Of a DNA stretch of 64,000 nt, positions 46,865 to 59,639 are shown piece by piece. Source of the stretch: Diogma glabrata. Its lineage: Eukaryota > Arthropoda > Insecta > Diptera > Cylindrotomidae. Both the position numbers and the translations under genes were made by a program. The first letter of the stretch is position 1. Each line of letters starts with the position of its first letter. The notes under the pieces were generated by a model. It searched no databases, was not told the DNA's origin, and saw nothing but the letters and a program-made list of their open reading frames with translations. The stretch lies in the NCBI GenBank assembly GCA_963693315.1, contig OY856188.1, forward strand, positions 1,240,001 to 1,304,000, given 5' to 3'.

Positions 46865-47200
46865 AACAAAATAAATGTTTTTCTATGATAGCAGATGAAA
46901 ACGTATATTTTCAAGCAGGCTTAATCCCCTGTGAAAATGGGTTTTTTTCGTCTAGTGGAAAAATTATTTTTACTATACATAACAAATTATGAATTTTGAA
47001 TGTTATGTTGTCGGTTTTTAATTTAATAGTTTATAATAAATATCATTTATGTATATATTTACTATCTTAAAAAAATTTGTATTTCCTACACGAGAAGTAT
47101 TGATTGTATTACTAGTGCGAACGCGTTTTCCAAACAAGAGTGTAGTTCAATCGCGTTTGGAAACGCAGTTCGCATTAGTAATACACACTAGTTTTTGTAA
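46865..47200. repeat. Hairpin-rich repeat related to 61510-62110
   Basis: TTTTCTATGATAGCAGATGA...CAGGCTTAATCCCCTGTG matches 61510-61575, and ATGAATTTTGAATGTTAT matches 62092. A strong hairpin TACTAGTGCGAACGCGTTTT / AAACGCAGTTCGCATTAGTA occupies 47109-47183. Confidence 0.6.
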
Positions 47201-47487
47201 CAAATGCACAATATTTATTAAATATTTATAGACCCATAGAATTACGGATTGCACGTGTTGTTGTCGGTTACAGGTCGGATTTTTTTAATCTCTGGGGGGA
47301 GGGTACTCACATAATGGACCTGCCGAGTCCACTCGCTCGGAACCTGGGGACTGGAGTTAGTCAACAAATTCGGCTGGAAATGTTTTTTTGCTTCCTTGTA
47401 AGCGATATAACTCGTAAATGGTGCACTTTAGCGTACTGGTGACATGGAATGTTATTGTTCCTTAAATGTTTTTCTATAACTTAAAAT

Positions 47488-47514
47488 AAAAAAAAAAAAA
47501 AAAAAAAAAAAAAT
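47488..47514 (+). repeat. Poly(A) run
   Basis: A run of about 27 A separates the outer terminal repeat from the inner inverted pair. It could mark the tail of a small retroelement or be simple-repeat growth. Confidence 0.7.
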
Positions 47515-48171
47515 TTGTTTGTTGCAAATTTTTGCAAAAAACTGCGAAAAAATGTCTATAAAAAACGATATTTTTCAATTGAATTTAGTTATTTGCAAAT
47601 AATTGTTTATAGCATAATTGAGCCCTCTATCTTGTAGCTGAATCCTCAACAAAAAATATAAGCTTTGGAACGCTTCATTCGGCTTAATAGTTTTTGCACA
47701 ATTCCATTTTGCACTTAGTGTCTGAAAAAAAATTGCTAACTTTTGGCAGGCCAGGCCGCAAGGTCTGTGTTTTTATCTGAACGCAATCTGCTTGACGGCA
47801 GTCGAATGGGTAAAATGTCATCTTTAATTAACAATTGTGTTGCCTATACCCATATTCAATATTAACAACAATTACAGCGGTTCAAAAAACGGCGAAAATT
47901 CCTTAGTTGCAAAATTAAATTTCTCAACGAATTTTCAGCTTAACAAGATGCGGTTTTAATATTTGCAAAGTGCTTAGAAAACCGAAGATTTTAAAAAATA
48001 GACCTCTCTAACATGATCTGGGACTGAGATAGCTAATATTTTTTAATAACTTAATAATATTTTTAAACAAAAAGTTTATTATTATGTTGTTAAATTAACA
48101 TTTATTGCATAAATCATGATTTTTTACCGAAAAAACAATTTTTTCTCTTTCGGGTATACCTGGAAACAGTA

Positions 48172-48410
48172 CATTACTTCGGTCTGAAAGACCTAAAGAC
48201 CTAAGTATTATATTCATGAGCCAAAAGAGAAATTCTTACCCCACTTTTTTGGCATTTCTCGACGTTTTAGGACCAACTGATACCAAAAAAGCAAAAAAAA
48301 AATGTATGTCTGTCTGCCGGCCGGCCGTCCGTCCGTCATTACCTACGAAATCTAGAAAACCGCTGGAGGGATTTCAAAAATTTTTTTTTCTAAAAATAAG
48401 AATACTCAAG
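48172..48410 (+). repeat. Dispersed module with GTCTGTCTGCCGGCC motif, copy 2
   Basis: It matches 4467-4640 in inverted orientation: CTTCGGTCTGAAAGACCTAA, TGTCTGTCTGCCGGCCGGCC, CGAAATCTAGAAAACCGCTG. It lies between the arms of the inner inverted repeat. The 83-codon frame at 48216-48467 spans it. Confidence 0.65.
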
Positions 48411-50146
48411 GGACAGGTCCGAAAGAGGGGTCGATTATGGTATAAACAATTATTTGCAAATAACTAAATTCAATTGAAAAATATCGTTTTTTAGACATTT
48501 TTTCGCATTTTTTTGCAAAAATTTGCAACAAATTTTTTTGTTTATTTTATTTAAGGGTGTATATAACATTTATGAAATCAAAGATTTACGTCGGATTTTA
48601 AAATATATTACAGAATAAACGTTCCTGCATCGATTGGAATCAAAAAATTTAGATCTCACCGACAATTTTTGCGAAATAATCAATTTCAAAGTTATCATTC
48701 ACTCTATGTTATATTCGGCGGAAGTATCAAAATTTGTTAGAAAAATTAAAAATTCAGAATGTTCTTGCAAAGACTTCCGAAAAAAACTTACGTTCAGTTT
48801 GTCTGTGCGATTTATGATTTTTCGAGCCCAAAAAACAGTGGGGTCACCGGCAATCAGACGTAAATATTTAATTTAAATTTAAAAACTTATAAAATCTGCT
48901 GCGCACACCGGAAAGCTGACCGCCATTTGCAGTAAGAAAATCTGGCAACGTTGTGTGTGTCGGTCAAAGAGAAGTCTTTTCTCATTGTTCGTGTTCATAA
49001 TAAGATATCGTGACAATTAAATTTTAAAATAAAATAATAAATTTATTTATTTATTCCTATAGGACACGCAACAATAAAACAAAACAATTTTAAATTAAAA
49101 TCATAATATATTTGACTGACTGCGACGGTGCCAGATCTACTTTTCCATATAGTAGTGGTAGTCAAATTAGAGACACATATTTTTTAGTAGTATGAAATTA
49201 TATAATATTTTGGAAATATTCTATCATAGAAAATTGTTGTAATTGATAAAAAGCATTCCTGTATTGAAATTTTTACATAATAATTTGTTTGAAATCTTAT
49301 TAGATGTTCTACGCGATTTGACTATCTATACATCCTTAAGTTATAGAAAAACATTTAAGGAACAAGAACGTTCCATGTCACCAGTACCCTAAAGTGCACC
49401 ATTTACGAGTTATATCGCTTACAAGGAAGCAAAAAAACATTTCCAGCCGAATTTGTTAAATAACTCCAGACCCCAGGTTCTGAGCGAGTGGACTCGGCAG
49501 GTCCATTACGTGAGTACCCTCCTCCCCCAGAGATTAAAAAAAATTCTGACCTGAAACCGACAACAACACGTAAACCATATCTTTTTCCGTTATTCTATGG
49601 GCCTATTATTGTTGATATATATAATTTATTTAACAAATTTATAAACAAATTCAAGATATTTAAATATAAACTAAAGTACACCATCTTTGATGTAATACAG
49701 TAAAACTCGTTTATAAAGTACGGTCAAGGGACCGACGTAAGCGTACGTTATACACCATGGTACGTTATATCCAAAAAAATTAAAAAAGCATAAGCAAATT
49801 TGCCTGTTATTCTCATTATATCATTGTATTTCATATTAAATTATTTGCTACATGTTAATTGATATAAATTCGATCACAAAAAAATAGGAATAGTTTAAAA
49901 ACAATTCATTAATAAAATAATTATGTTAAAGCTAATCAAACCGACGCTACGTAAACATATGTATATGTAAATATTTTCGAATGAGAATGTCTGAATATGT
50001 CTACTCAGATTAAGCTGCGATGGACAATTTTTTACTGAAAAATAATCAGTAATTTTCTGTTGTTTAAGGCAAAGTTAAATAATATTTTCCTCTTTAATTA
50101 CAATTTGGTCGTCAAATTGCATTTGATCAAATCCGGGCTGCTAACC

Positions 50147-51260
50147 TGAACAGCAAGCGCGTAGCGTACGGATTTAACCCCGCAGTTTATTCAAAACTTT
50201 CTCACCGACCGATACATTTCGGTATCCATCGATGGCTTTTCTTACGCATCTAAATTAATTAACACTGATGTACCCAAGGCTTAGTTTTGTCACCACTTTA
50301 CTTTTACATCAAATGAAAATCACCAGTAACCCAATAAATAATTTTGCAGATGATAGTATACTGCACAAATCGCTCGTTTTTCTTTCTTTAAAAGGGAAAA
50401 TGCATGAACGAATAAAGCCCATCCGGAGAGATACCATAAATGTAAATGATAGCCTGGCAAAAGTTGCCAATTTCGGTGACTGAAATATGTTCAATTTTAG
50501 CTCACCAAACATGGCTATTGATTGTTGCCAGATCAACGACCGAGTTTGCCAAAGATATTTCGATTAGTGTGTATGACAACCAAATGTGAAAAATTTTATT
50601 GGTCATCAAAATTTCTATCGACTTACTCTAGAATGATCGTATAATGGCGATGGCAAAGAGCGCGCCAAGAAAACTCAGTCCTCAATAGATATAAAAAATA
50701 TTTCACTCAATGTTAATAACTCCTCATTTGTAAGTCCTACATTCGTCCTTGTATGGAGTATTGTTGTCAAGTTTGGGGCGCTGCATCTGTTTCCATCCTG
50801 ACTCTTTTGAACTCTGTTCGAAAAAGTGCTACACGAGTTGTGATTGATACTTAACTTCAAATCTTAATTCTCTTATCTCGTTGTTTTTTTATAAATATCG
50901 TCACCAGCAGTGCTCGGATGGAATCGGATCCATCATGCGTGAACCATATTTTTTACCCTGTTTTACTTGTCAATGGTCAATGGTGTTTTACTGGTCACTC
51001 ACTGTCATAGTGTTAAAATGAAGATAGATTTCTTTGTCCATACATCGTACAAATGGAATGCTTTGCCTGAATCAATAGTCACGAGTGCCTTCGATCCTCA
51101 CGAGTACCTTCGATCCACTAAGGTTTGAAACAAAACCATTCATCGACACCTCAGAGCGCATATTGTTGTGATAATTAGATCTTACCAGGTATCTATGTGC
51201 TTTTGTGACACATATCGTAACTTATAACATACTACTTTTTATTTCAAAAACAAAATAGAG
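50147..51260 (+). mobile_element. LINE B copy 3, 5'-truncated and decayed
   Basis: It begins at ANLNSKRVAYGFNP in the RT middle. It shows a damaged FADDSILHKS motif (about 50345-50375), then the CMEYCCQVWGAAS-type region (about 50750-50790), and ends in the 3' UTR (TTTTGTGACACATATCGTAA). The catalytic FADD is still readable but frameshifts and stops are frequent. No poly(A) tail is clear. Confidence 0.8.
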
Positions 51261-51378
51261 GGCCACCATCGAGATATATTCCATAACAATAAAGTTCATC
51301 TGGCAGCACCCTTATGATAACAAGTTGGCTAGTAGTATCTCACTGCTATTGTCAGCGGTATGTGATATCTCACGTTAG

Positions 51379-51387
<9 letters not shown>

Positions 51388-51420
<33 letters not shown>
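51388..51420. repeat. (TA)n microsatellite, left part
   Basis: Pure TA dinucleotides next to the foldback element. Confidence 0.95.
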
Positions 51421-52308
<888 letters not shown>

Positions 52309-52560
52309 AATAGCAAGGACTGGAGTAGGCATTATCGTCACTCCCGTAGACTAAAAATAAAAATTTGTTAGAATTTTTATAAATCATCGTACTCAGATTC
52401 TATTTAGTTTGAGGCGTCTAATAAACGTCCTGTTATTAGTTACTGTCGAAGTATACGATCGTAGTTATCCCAAGTTTTTTGAAACAATAGCTTATTGTAG
52501 TTGCTTTAACTTTTTATCACGACCTCGAAATAAAATGAAAGACATCTAAAGCCGGGCATT

Positions 52561-52654
52561 CACATACAACAAAAACAGAATTTCATACAAATTTAACAGA
52601 AAAAAATTCTGTTTCTGTAAAATTTGTATATGAAATTCTGTTTCTGTTGTATGT
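52561..52654. repeat. 94-bp hairpin
   Basis: CACATACAACAAAAACAGAA is mirrored to GTATGTG at 52654. Arms are ~42 bp and nearly perfect, with a tiny loop. The length would suit a small hairpin RNA precursor, but nothing shows that it is transcribed. Confidence 0.7.
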
Positions 52655-53284
52655 GGCTTCAAGCCTTAAGAGTGTTTTTGCTCTATCTTTAAGGTTCGAT
52701 ACACTAGAGTTTACAAAATCCTAAATTTGAACTTTATAGTTTAGAGCAATATTTTTAAGAGGATTACCCTAACTTGAGAAAGACTTCTTTTGATCGACTT
52801 CCACCAAATATTTTAATTTGTTGGCCAAAGTGATCACTAGCATTGATTTGGGACCGTGTCGTACCTTTAGCTTTTTTTTTAAACATAAAAGCATTAGAGA
52901 AATCGAACTGATAAATTAGCAAATATTTTCTCAATACTTACTTGCGAATTAACCCATGAATCACAACAAATTAATGAACGGAAGCCGAGACATTTCGTAG
53001 AAAAATATTAAATATCGTAAGGCACCGAATACTTACGACTTTTAAATTTTTATGTTTATTTTGTATTCTTATTTTCTATTCGTACTTTATAAACTGGGCA
53101 AATTACATAGATAAATAGTTCACGGGACTAAACGTGCGTACGTTATAACCTTATAAGCCGAGGTACCTTATAAGAAGGATAATTTGTTCGTAAAATTTTT
53201 ATAGATGTAAGAAAAAAATTTACTGTACTCTATAGACCAAGTGTACTTTATATAGGGTGTACGCTAAAAGCGAGTTTTACTGTA

Positions 53285-53608
53285 TTTGTATTCAAAATTA
53301 AGGGGACCGTACATATACCATGTTACTTGAAATTTTTAAATAATTCAACATTTATATGAAATTATTTTCTAAGAAATTCAAAAATTCTGTTATAAGCCAT
53401 AAGGAACATTCTGTATTTTAATACATTTAATAGTAGTTTTAGCAATTACTGTTTAATGAGATAGTTTATTCTCAAGCAAAAGTTGAGCGAGGCACGAGCG
53501 AGCGTAAAATGTACCGTTTAAAAAAATGTGGAGTAGCAACTTTTGGCATATTGAGTGGAGAGAAGTAAATATCAAGTGCAGAAAATTACGCTCTAGCGCG
53601 ATCCTATA
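53285..53608. other. AT-rich noncoding stretch with a GAGCGAGGCACGAGCGAGCG patch
   Basis: No gene recognised. The GC-rich patch at 53485-53504 resembles the CGAG-type hairpin tips at 57.2, 57.8 and 62.2 kb. Confidence 0.45.
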
Positions 53609-53760
53609 TTTTTTTTTTTTTAATAAAATGTGATGTGTAGTAGGCATTACAATATATGTCACAACAACACATAAAAACCTTTTAAGACCAAGGTCCCACA
53701 ACAACATGCGTTCTATGGATGTTAATGGACGCAAATCTGTTTTTTTTTGGTTTTTTTTTT
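53609..53760 (-). mobile_element. LINE B 3'-end fragment
   Basis: The poly(T) run at 53609-53621 is the tail. On the minus strand the family 3' UTR follows upstream of it (CACAACAACACATAAAAACC complement; GAACGCATGTTGTTGTGGGA). Only the 3' end is present. Confidence 0.75.
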
Positions 53761-53774
53761 ATATTTTTTTGTTA

Positions 53775-53850
53775 AGTAATGGATAACTAAACCATAAATC
53801 CTATCACATATAAAATATGACATAGGCCAATATTTCGTGATAGGATAGGG
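53775..53850 (-). repeat. Short dispersed repeat (ATGATAGGAT type), inverted copy
   Basis: AAATCCTATCACATATAAAA followed by TATGACATA is the complement of the segments at 24750 and 45425. Confidence 0.5.
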
Positions 53851-54091
53851 AAAATAAAAATAAAATAAGAGATAAAAAGCAAATTTGTTTTACAAATTTG
53901 CAGGAACAAAACTAAAATTGGTTTGCCAATAGTCCAGCCAATGGCATAATCCCTGATTATGGGACGCAGTATATTTTTCAATGATTAAAGCTCAGATATG
54001 TAGTTATATGAAGGCTCGTTTCATCGAGCAAGCTACAGCGTTCCAGCATCAAGGAATATTCATTAGCTAAGATTGAGAGTGCTACCGTTGA

Positions 54092-54240
54092 CTGAATACA
54101 GCTCATCCGCCAGCACCCCTAAGATATCACCTTGGCTAGTGATATCTCACTGCTATTGCCAGTGGTATGTGATATCTCACGTTAACTCATATGCCAATAG
54201 CAGGGACTGGAGTACGCGGGGTTGTCACACCCGTGGATCA
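54092..54240 (+). repeat. Repeat R51, uninterrupted copy
   Basis: Shares TGATATCTCACTGCTATTG and GGGACTGGAGTACG with the split copy at 51290-52365. This copy shows what the site looked like before the microsatellite grew and the foldback inserted. Confidence 0.75.
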
Positions 54241-54402
54241 AAAAAATAGAAAAACATTAACAAATTAATAAAAACTGATCCCTCCATGCGACATATACGA
54301 ATTTTTTATAAAAGTTAGGAAACAGAGCTTTCCATTTTATCCAATTTTAATACTCGTATGACGTTATGGAATGGTTTTATTTATAAAATTATTAAATATT
54401 TG

Positions 54403-54470
54403 TGCTGAGTGGTCTAGAAGTTAGCACGCTGAATTTCGAAATTCGGAGGACTCATAAATTGAAAAAAAAA
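54403..54470 (+). ncRNA. tRNA-like relic or SINE head
   Basis: AGTGGTCTAGAAGTTAGCAC resembles the D-arm and A-box of a tRNA. It is followed by an anticodon-arm-like CTGAATTTCGAAATTCGG. The B-box position (GGACTCATAAATTG) has decayed from the GGTTCGAAT consensus, and an A-run follows at once. A functional tRNA is unlikely. A tRNA-derived SINE head or pseudo-tRNA fits better. Confidence 0.35.
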
Positions 54471-54710
54471 CTATGATGCTCATCACGCATATAAAACTAA
54501 TCGATTAAATTAAGTCCTTCAAGTGAAATTAGACTCATAAAATTGAGTGAATTGAAATTAATACAAGTGAGGGACACTTATTGACAGCCTACGTTCCATA
54601 TGGAACATATACCGCACATATTAAATATCCAAAGAGCCAGATAAAAAACATAAAATGTTTAACAGGAAACATTAACTATGTTATAGTTATTTAAGTAAGA
54701 GTGGTTTAAG

Positions 54711-54809
54711 GGCAGTAAAAGTGTTTTACCGATTGAGGATATATATTTTGAGATCGGGACGAAGTCGAGATCTCTAATATATCAGAAATCGGTTATACTC
54801 TTAATGCCC
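54711..54809. repeat. ~99-bp imperfect hairpin with GC-rich tip
   Basis: GGGCAGTAAAAGTGTTTTAC pairs imperfectly with CGGTTATACTCTTAATGCCC. The tip GAGATCGGGACGAAGTCGAG is at 54750-54769. Confidence 0.6.
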
Positions 54810-57124
54810 AAAATACTTATTATATTTTTTGTTCGATCAATAAAAATTCAATTAAAATTATTTAAATAACGAAATTCATTTTTAACTTTTAATGTTTTAA
54901 AGAAAATTTCATTTCAAAATAGTACACGGTTGAAAAAAATAGTATAAAATTGATCAATTTTAGGTATTCATATAAGTCCACACCCAAAATGTTATAAAAT
55001 TAATATATTGACTATTTATAAAATTTCATTTCATAATAATGAGTTATACATTTGATAAAAAAAATTTATTAAATGAATTTATAAGTTTGGTTTATTAAAT
55101 TATATACATTTTTGTATTAAATTCTGTAATATATATTTATAATCAATTTTATACTATATGTTTATTAATAATTCATATAGAAAATTTATTAACTCGATAT
55201 ATAAAAGTGATTGATTTAATAGAGAAGTAGATTACATTTATATCTGTTGAGAATACATGATTGGATTAAAAGAATAAAAGATTTGCATTTATTAATTTAT
55301 TATAAAGTTGCATTTATTTCATTTATTACCTACACATTTATTTCGTTTATTACTTACACATTTATTTACATCACATAATTAACATGCATTTCATAAAATA
55401 CATATTATTATAATATTTACATATTATTATAATATTTACGTACATATTATCTAGAACATATTATCATTTACATCTTTATTATCATATTAAAATGATCATT
55501 TTAATTTATTTAATATAAAAAAATTAAATGTGATTTAAACAGTAGGTCCAATACATCAATAAATGGCAAATTATGTGAAGTTCTGCTTTCGTCTTTCGTC
55601 TTTCATGAAGCAACAGTTTAAGGTGTTTTTCCATCCCACCTCCCAATATATCCTTCGTTCGGCAAATTTGCCTAAATATTTTAAATAATAATACGAAAGA
55701 AAAAATAAAATTAATACTACAATTTAAAAATAATTAAAAATATTATTTTTAGGTTTTTTCAATATAATTTTTCTTAAAAAACCAATAATTATTCAATAAT
55801 TAATAAATGATAAAAAACAAATTTTGAACTTTTCGTAAAAAATTTTTATTTTAACAAAATTAATTAAAAAAATGTTTCTTTCTTTTAATTTTCACCACAA
55901 AAAATTTTATTTAGTTAATTTTTATTAATCAAATGGCCATATTATATTATTATTATTTTATTTAATTTACCTATTAAACCAAACTTGTACCAGATTAAAA
56001 ATTTCTTACCTTTTAATAAAGTAGTAAATTAATAACGACTTGTTCGTCTGTCATACGATGAAATTGAGGGCATCCAGATAGAGATGGTGGCAACGGTCTC
56101 CTTAATTTTATCAATGATAAGGTTTGGGTGTCCCAATCTAGATATATTTAAAAAACGAGAATTTAGTATGCTATTTGAATTTACAAGCTAATTAGCGAAT
56201 TACCTATATTTCTGTCGGTTTCCATATGTAACAATGTTGTCCTGAGCTCTTGACGTTTTATTTGTTAATACCGTATATTCAAAGTTCAAACTTTTTAGTT
56301 AGTGCATCTAACACTATTTAACACTATTTTTTAAAAAAAATTATTCGCACTATTACAAAAATTATTAAAGTGAACTAAGCTGATGCATTCACTTTTTTGT
56401 CCACATGTATTCGATTTATAGTGAAAACTAAATCAATTTCTTTTGTTTTTAGAAGTTAGGATAGTTTATATCTTAAATGTATTAAATTTATCCTTGGGAA
56501 CATATTTGAAGAATAAGGTATTTTATTTATTTTATACCCCGCTTTCATAAACACGGTTGTAACAAAAACAATTTATAAGTTCACATTATTAAATAAATAT
56601 ATATAAATTATCAGATACACACATAATATTTAGTACAAGCAAATATTCTGTATTAAGTTAATATTATTTTTGTATAAATTTTATTAATATTTTGCACTAG
56701 TATAAAAATAATCAGAAATTGTTTCAAATTAATATTAAAACTATATTGATATTACTAAAAAATATATTAAACTGTCTTTAATATAAGTTTTGTATTAACT
56801 TTATAATAAAACTTATGAAAAGATCATTAATAATTTCATTATATATAAAATCAATACGAAAAATTATATTAATAGCTTTTATAGGAATCAAGTTATTGAA
56901 AATAATACCCAAATTTTTAACCGTGTAAGCTTTGGGTTCCATCATAATTCTTTAGATTTTTTTGTTGCAAATTACTAACTTTCATCGAATATTTTTTCAA
57001 AATAAATTGCTTTTAAATCTTTTAATTGCAATATTTAAAAAAAAAAATGTTATTTAAAGCTGAAGCTAGTAAATTGACCTAAATAATTATTTAAATAAAA
57101 ATCGTTTTAATTCACACCCTGGGG
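54810..57124. other. Long AT-rich stretch without genes
   Basis: About 2.3 kb of simple AT-rich DNA. ACATATTATTATAATATTT is repeated twice near 55404-55440. No reading frame worth calling. Confidence 0.6.
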
Positions 57125-57185
57125 TCTTCCCTACCGATAAGTAATTACTTACCGCCTGCATGATCGGTAAGTAATTACTTACCGA
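57125..57185. repeat. Duplicated palindrome GGTAAGTAATTACTTACC
   Basis: The palindrome occurs at about 57136-57153 (with one change) and exactly at 57165-57182, separated by GCCTGCATGAT. It could be a paired protein-binding site or a cruciform-forming relic. Confidence 0.55.
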
Positions 57186-57197
57186 CCTGTGATTTGT

Positions 57198-58190
57198 AAT
57201 AGTATATTACATATCTAGAGTTGTAAATAGCATTTTACATGCGAGGGAAAATTTTGCGCACGAGACGCGTAGCGTCGAGTGCAGTATCTTCACGAGCATG
57301 GAAAATGCTTTACAACTCGAGATTTGTTATATACTTTTCCTACGACTTTGTTTTAATGCCCAAACGCATACAATTACTTGAAAAAATGAACTACTAATTA
57401 TAAATTAAATGCAAATAGTTTAAAAATTGTGGTAGGCTTTGCATTATTCAGTGTCAAAATGAATTGAAATATTTAATTTTTAAAAATCAAATTTTTCTTT
57501 AAATAAAAATTTTTCTTTTTATTAAAAGCGTGCGGTAATATATATATGAAAATCCATTACCGCACGCTTTTTTTTACTTACCGCACGCTATTTGAAATAA
57601 TCAATTTACATGTCATGGATAGTGCGATGTAATTTATAATTTACTGTGATAGGAGTAGGAAAACGAAACTTACTATGTTTATTTACGAATCAGTAAACAT
57701 GCAAAATCGCCTGATCGTGCAGAAAATAGTATATTACATATCTAGAGTTGTAAATAGCATTTTACATACGAGGGAAAATATTGCACACGAGACGCGTAGC
57801 GTCGAGTGCAGTATCTTCACGAGCATGGAAAATGCTTTACAACTCGAGGTTTGTTATATACTTTTTCTACGACTTTGTTTTAATGCCCAAACGCATATAA
57901 TTACTTGAAATAAATGAACTACTAATTATAAAATAAATGCAAATATTTTACAAATTGTGGTAGGTTTGCATTATTCTGTGTCAAAATGAATTGAAATATT
58001 TAATTTTTAAAAATCAAATTTTTCATTAAATAAAAATTTTTCTTTTTATTAAAAGTGTTTCGTAATATATATATATGAAAATCCATTACCGCACACTTTT
58101 TTTTACTTACTGCACACTATTTGAAATAATCAATTTACATGTCATGGATAGTGTGATGTAATTTATAATTTACTGTGATAGGAGTAGAAA
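57198..58190 (+). repeat. 527-bp-period tandem duplication, two units
   Basis: Unit 1 starts AATAGTATATTACATATCTA at 57198 and unit 2 at 57725; each is ~465 bp with a ~65-bp spacer. Each unit holds a hairpin (GAGTTGTAAATAGCATTTTA / AAAATGCTTTACAACTCGAG) with a GC-rich tip (57258-57282 and about 57785-57809). Each also has a second stem of AGCGTGCGGTAAT / ATTACCGCACGCT type. Unit 2 has lost some of the CGCACGC pairs. Confidence 0.85.
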
Positions 58191-59237
58191 AACGTATAAA
58201 ATCATTCATTCCATAACGATAAACGAACTTTATTAAAAAAAAATATATATTTAGTCAAAGAAGCAGCAACTTTAAATTTACGGAATAATCATAAATTTAG
58301 CTGTGAGCTATTAACTGCTTAATTGAAATCCTTTTTACGTCACTTCATTTCTAATCCTAAATATATTATTTATATTTTATTGAAAATTTTGCAAAGATTT
58401 TTCTTCTTGTATTATTTAAATTTTTTTAGTTATTTTATTCTTTATTTAATTATTTTTATTCAACTTGAATAGATTTAAGGGTTGATTTTTTTTGTTGCCT
58501 GAAATGGAAACGATTTTTTCCTTGTAGTTATTCTTATCTCAAATTTTTATTGAATTGAAACACTTGATATATGAATTATTAATAATGTTTGTTTCTTTTC
58601 TGTTTTTGTTGAAAGAGTTAAGATATTTATCTGTTTTTGATATTTTTATAAAATTTGCCCGAATGAGTTTTTAAAGAGTATCACTGTAGATTTTGACTGT
58701 AGTAATTTGGAAAAAAATATATTGGTCCATTGGTTAAGCCAGTTTTGATTTTTAACGGGGTTTCGCTGGTATTAGCGTTTTGAACTGTAGCTGCAAAAAA
58801 CACAAAATAAGTATTTAACACATTTTTCAAAACCACAAACAGAATATTATTTTCAAAAGTACACCTGAATACTCATTTTATGTTATTTTTATCACGAATA
58901 ATGAATAATGTCTTATGCTGTGTGCCTCACACTAGTATTTTTTGCTAAATCACTGACTTTTCTAAATTAATTGCTAGTGCACATATGCTATTCATAGATG
59001 TCACTCGTATCAAACGTACAACCTGGTGCCTGACCTTATATTTAAATTAGAATCTTTTTAAACGTCAAAATTTGTAAACATTGTCATAATGGAGGATGAT
59101 AATGAAATTGTGTTTGAGAGCTTGTTTTTTTTAAATACATCATACCAAATATTTTCTTTTGTATAAATTTGAAATATTTTCCATTTTTTTAAATAATTGT
59201 TTGTTAAATATATTGACGTTTATAAATAAATAAATAA
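58191..59237. other. AT-rich noncoding stretch
   Basis: No gene or repeat was recognised over about 1 kb. Confidence 0.5.
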
Positions 59238-59330
59238 ATACTTAATTCACATTATCACATCAAATATCATTATATATCATCATTATTATCACCATCATCA
59301 TAATCAACATTATCACACCTATTCCATGCC
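59238..59330. repeat. Imperfect ATC triplet microsatellite
   Basis: TCATCATTATTATCACCATC-type runs. The Ile/Met-rich frame on the minus strand comes from the repeat. Confidence 0.7.
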
Positions 59331-59639
59331 TGTTATTATGGAAAATGTAAAAATTGTGTTCATACAAGAATAAAAAATGTCCGAGCGGAAAGATGTCCGC
59401 TAGAAATATAGGTAGATTTCGAGAAAAAAATGCGACCGTGAGAGTGCCGGTTGTTTCAAAAAAAAATTTTTTTTGCAAACTTTTTTGTTGGAGCCGCTCA
59501 CTCAGGAACCTCTAACTGCAGAGGTCTATTTTTAGAATAAATTGATAAAAAAGATTCCAAAGATTCTAAATTTGTTAATTTTTTTAAAATATTAGTATCT
59601 AAACGGCCGTTATAACGGTTTTAAAAATCAATTTTTCGA
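59331..59639. other. Noncoding stretch
   Basis: Contains GGAGCCGCTCACTCAGGAAC near 59491-59510, GC-richer than the surroundings, of unknown origin. Confidence 0.45.

Larger units (their letters stand above)
47229..49605. mobile_element. 2.4-kb element with ~260-bp terminal inverted repeats
   Basis: The left end (47229-47486) and right end (49335-49605) are inverted copies. They share GGACCTGCCGAGTCCACTCG, AAATTCGGCTGGAAATG and GGTGCACTTTAG. Inside is a second inverted pair, at about 47511-47612 and 48440-48541 (TTTCAATTGAATTTAGTTAT). The region 48560-49330 is of higher complexity, with CGCCATTTGCAGTAAG and TCTGGCAACG, but no protein was recognised. No transposase was found, and the superfamily is unknown. 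Confidence 0.75.

Noticed and set aside
57136..57182. Operator-like paired palindromes as a regulatory site
   Set aside because: There is no nearby gene to regulate; listed only as a repeat.
59238..59330. Possible repetitive array resembling a CRISPR
   Set aside because: It is an irregular ATC triplet run with no spacers. No CRISPR array occurs in the window, which is clearly eukaryotic.
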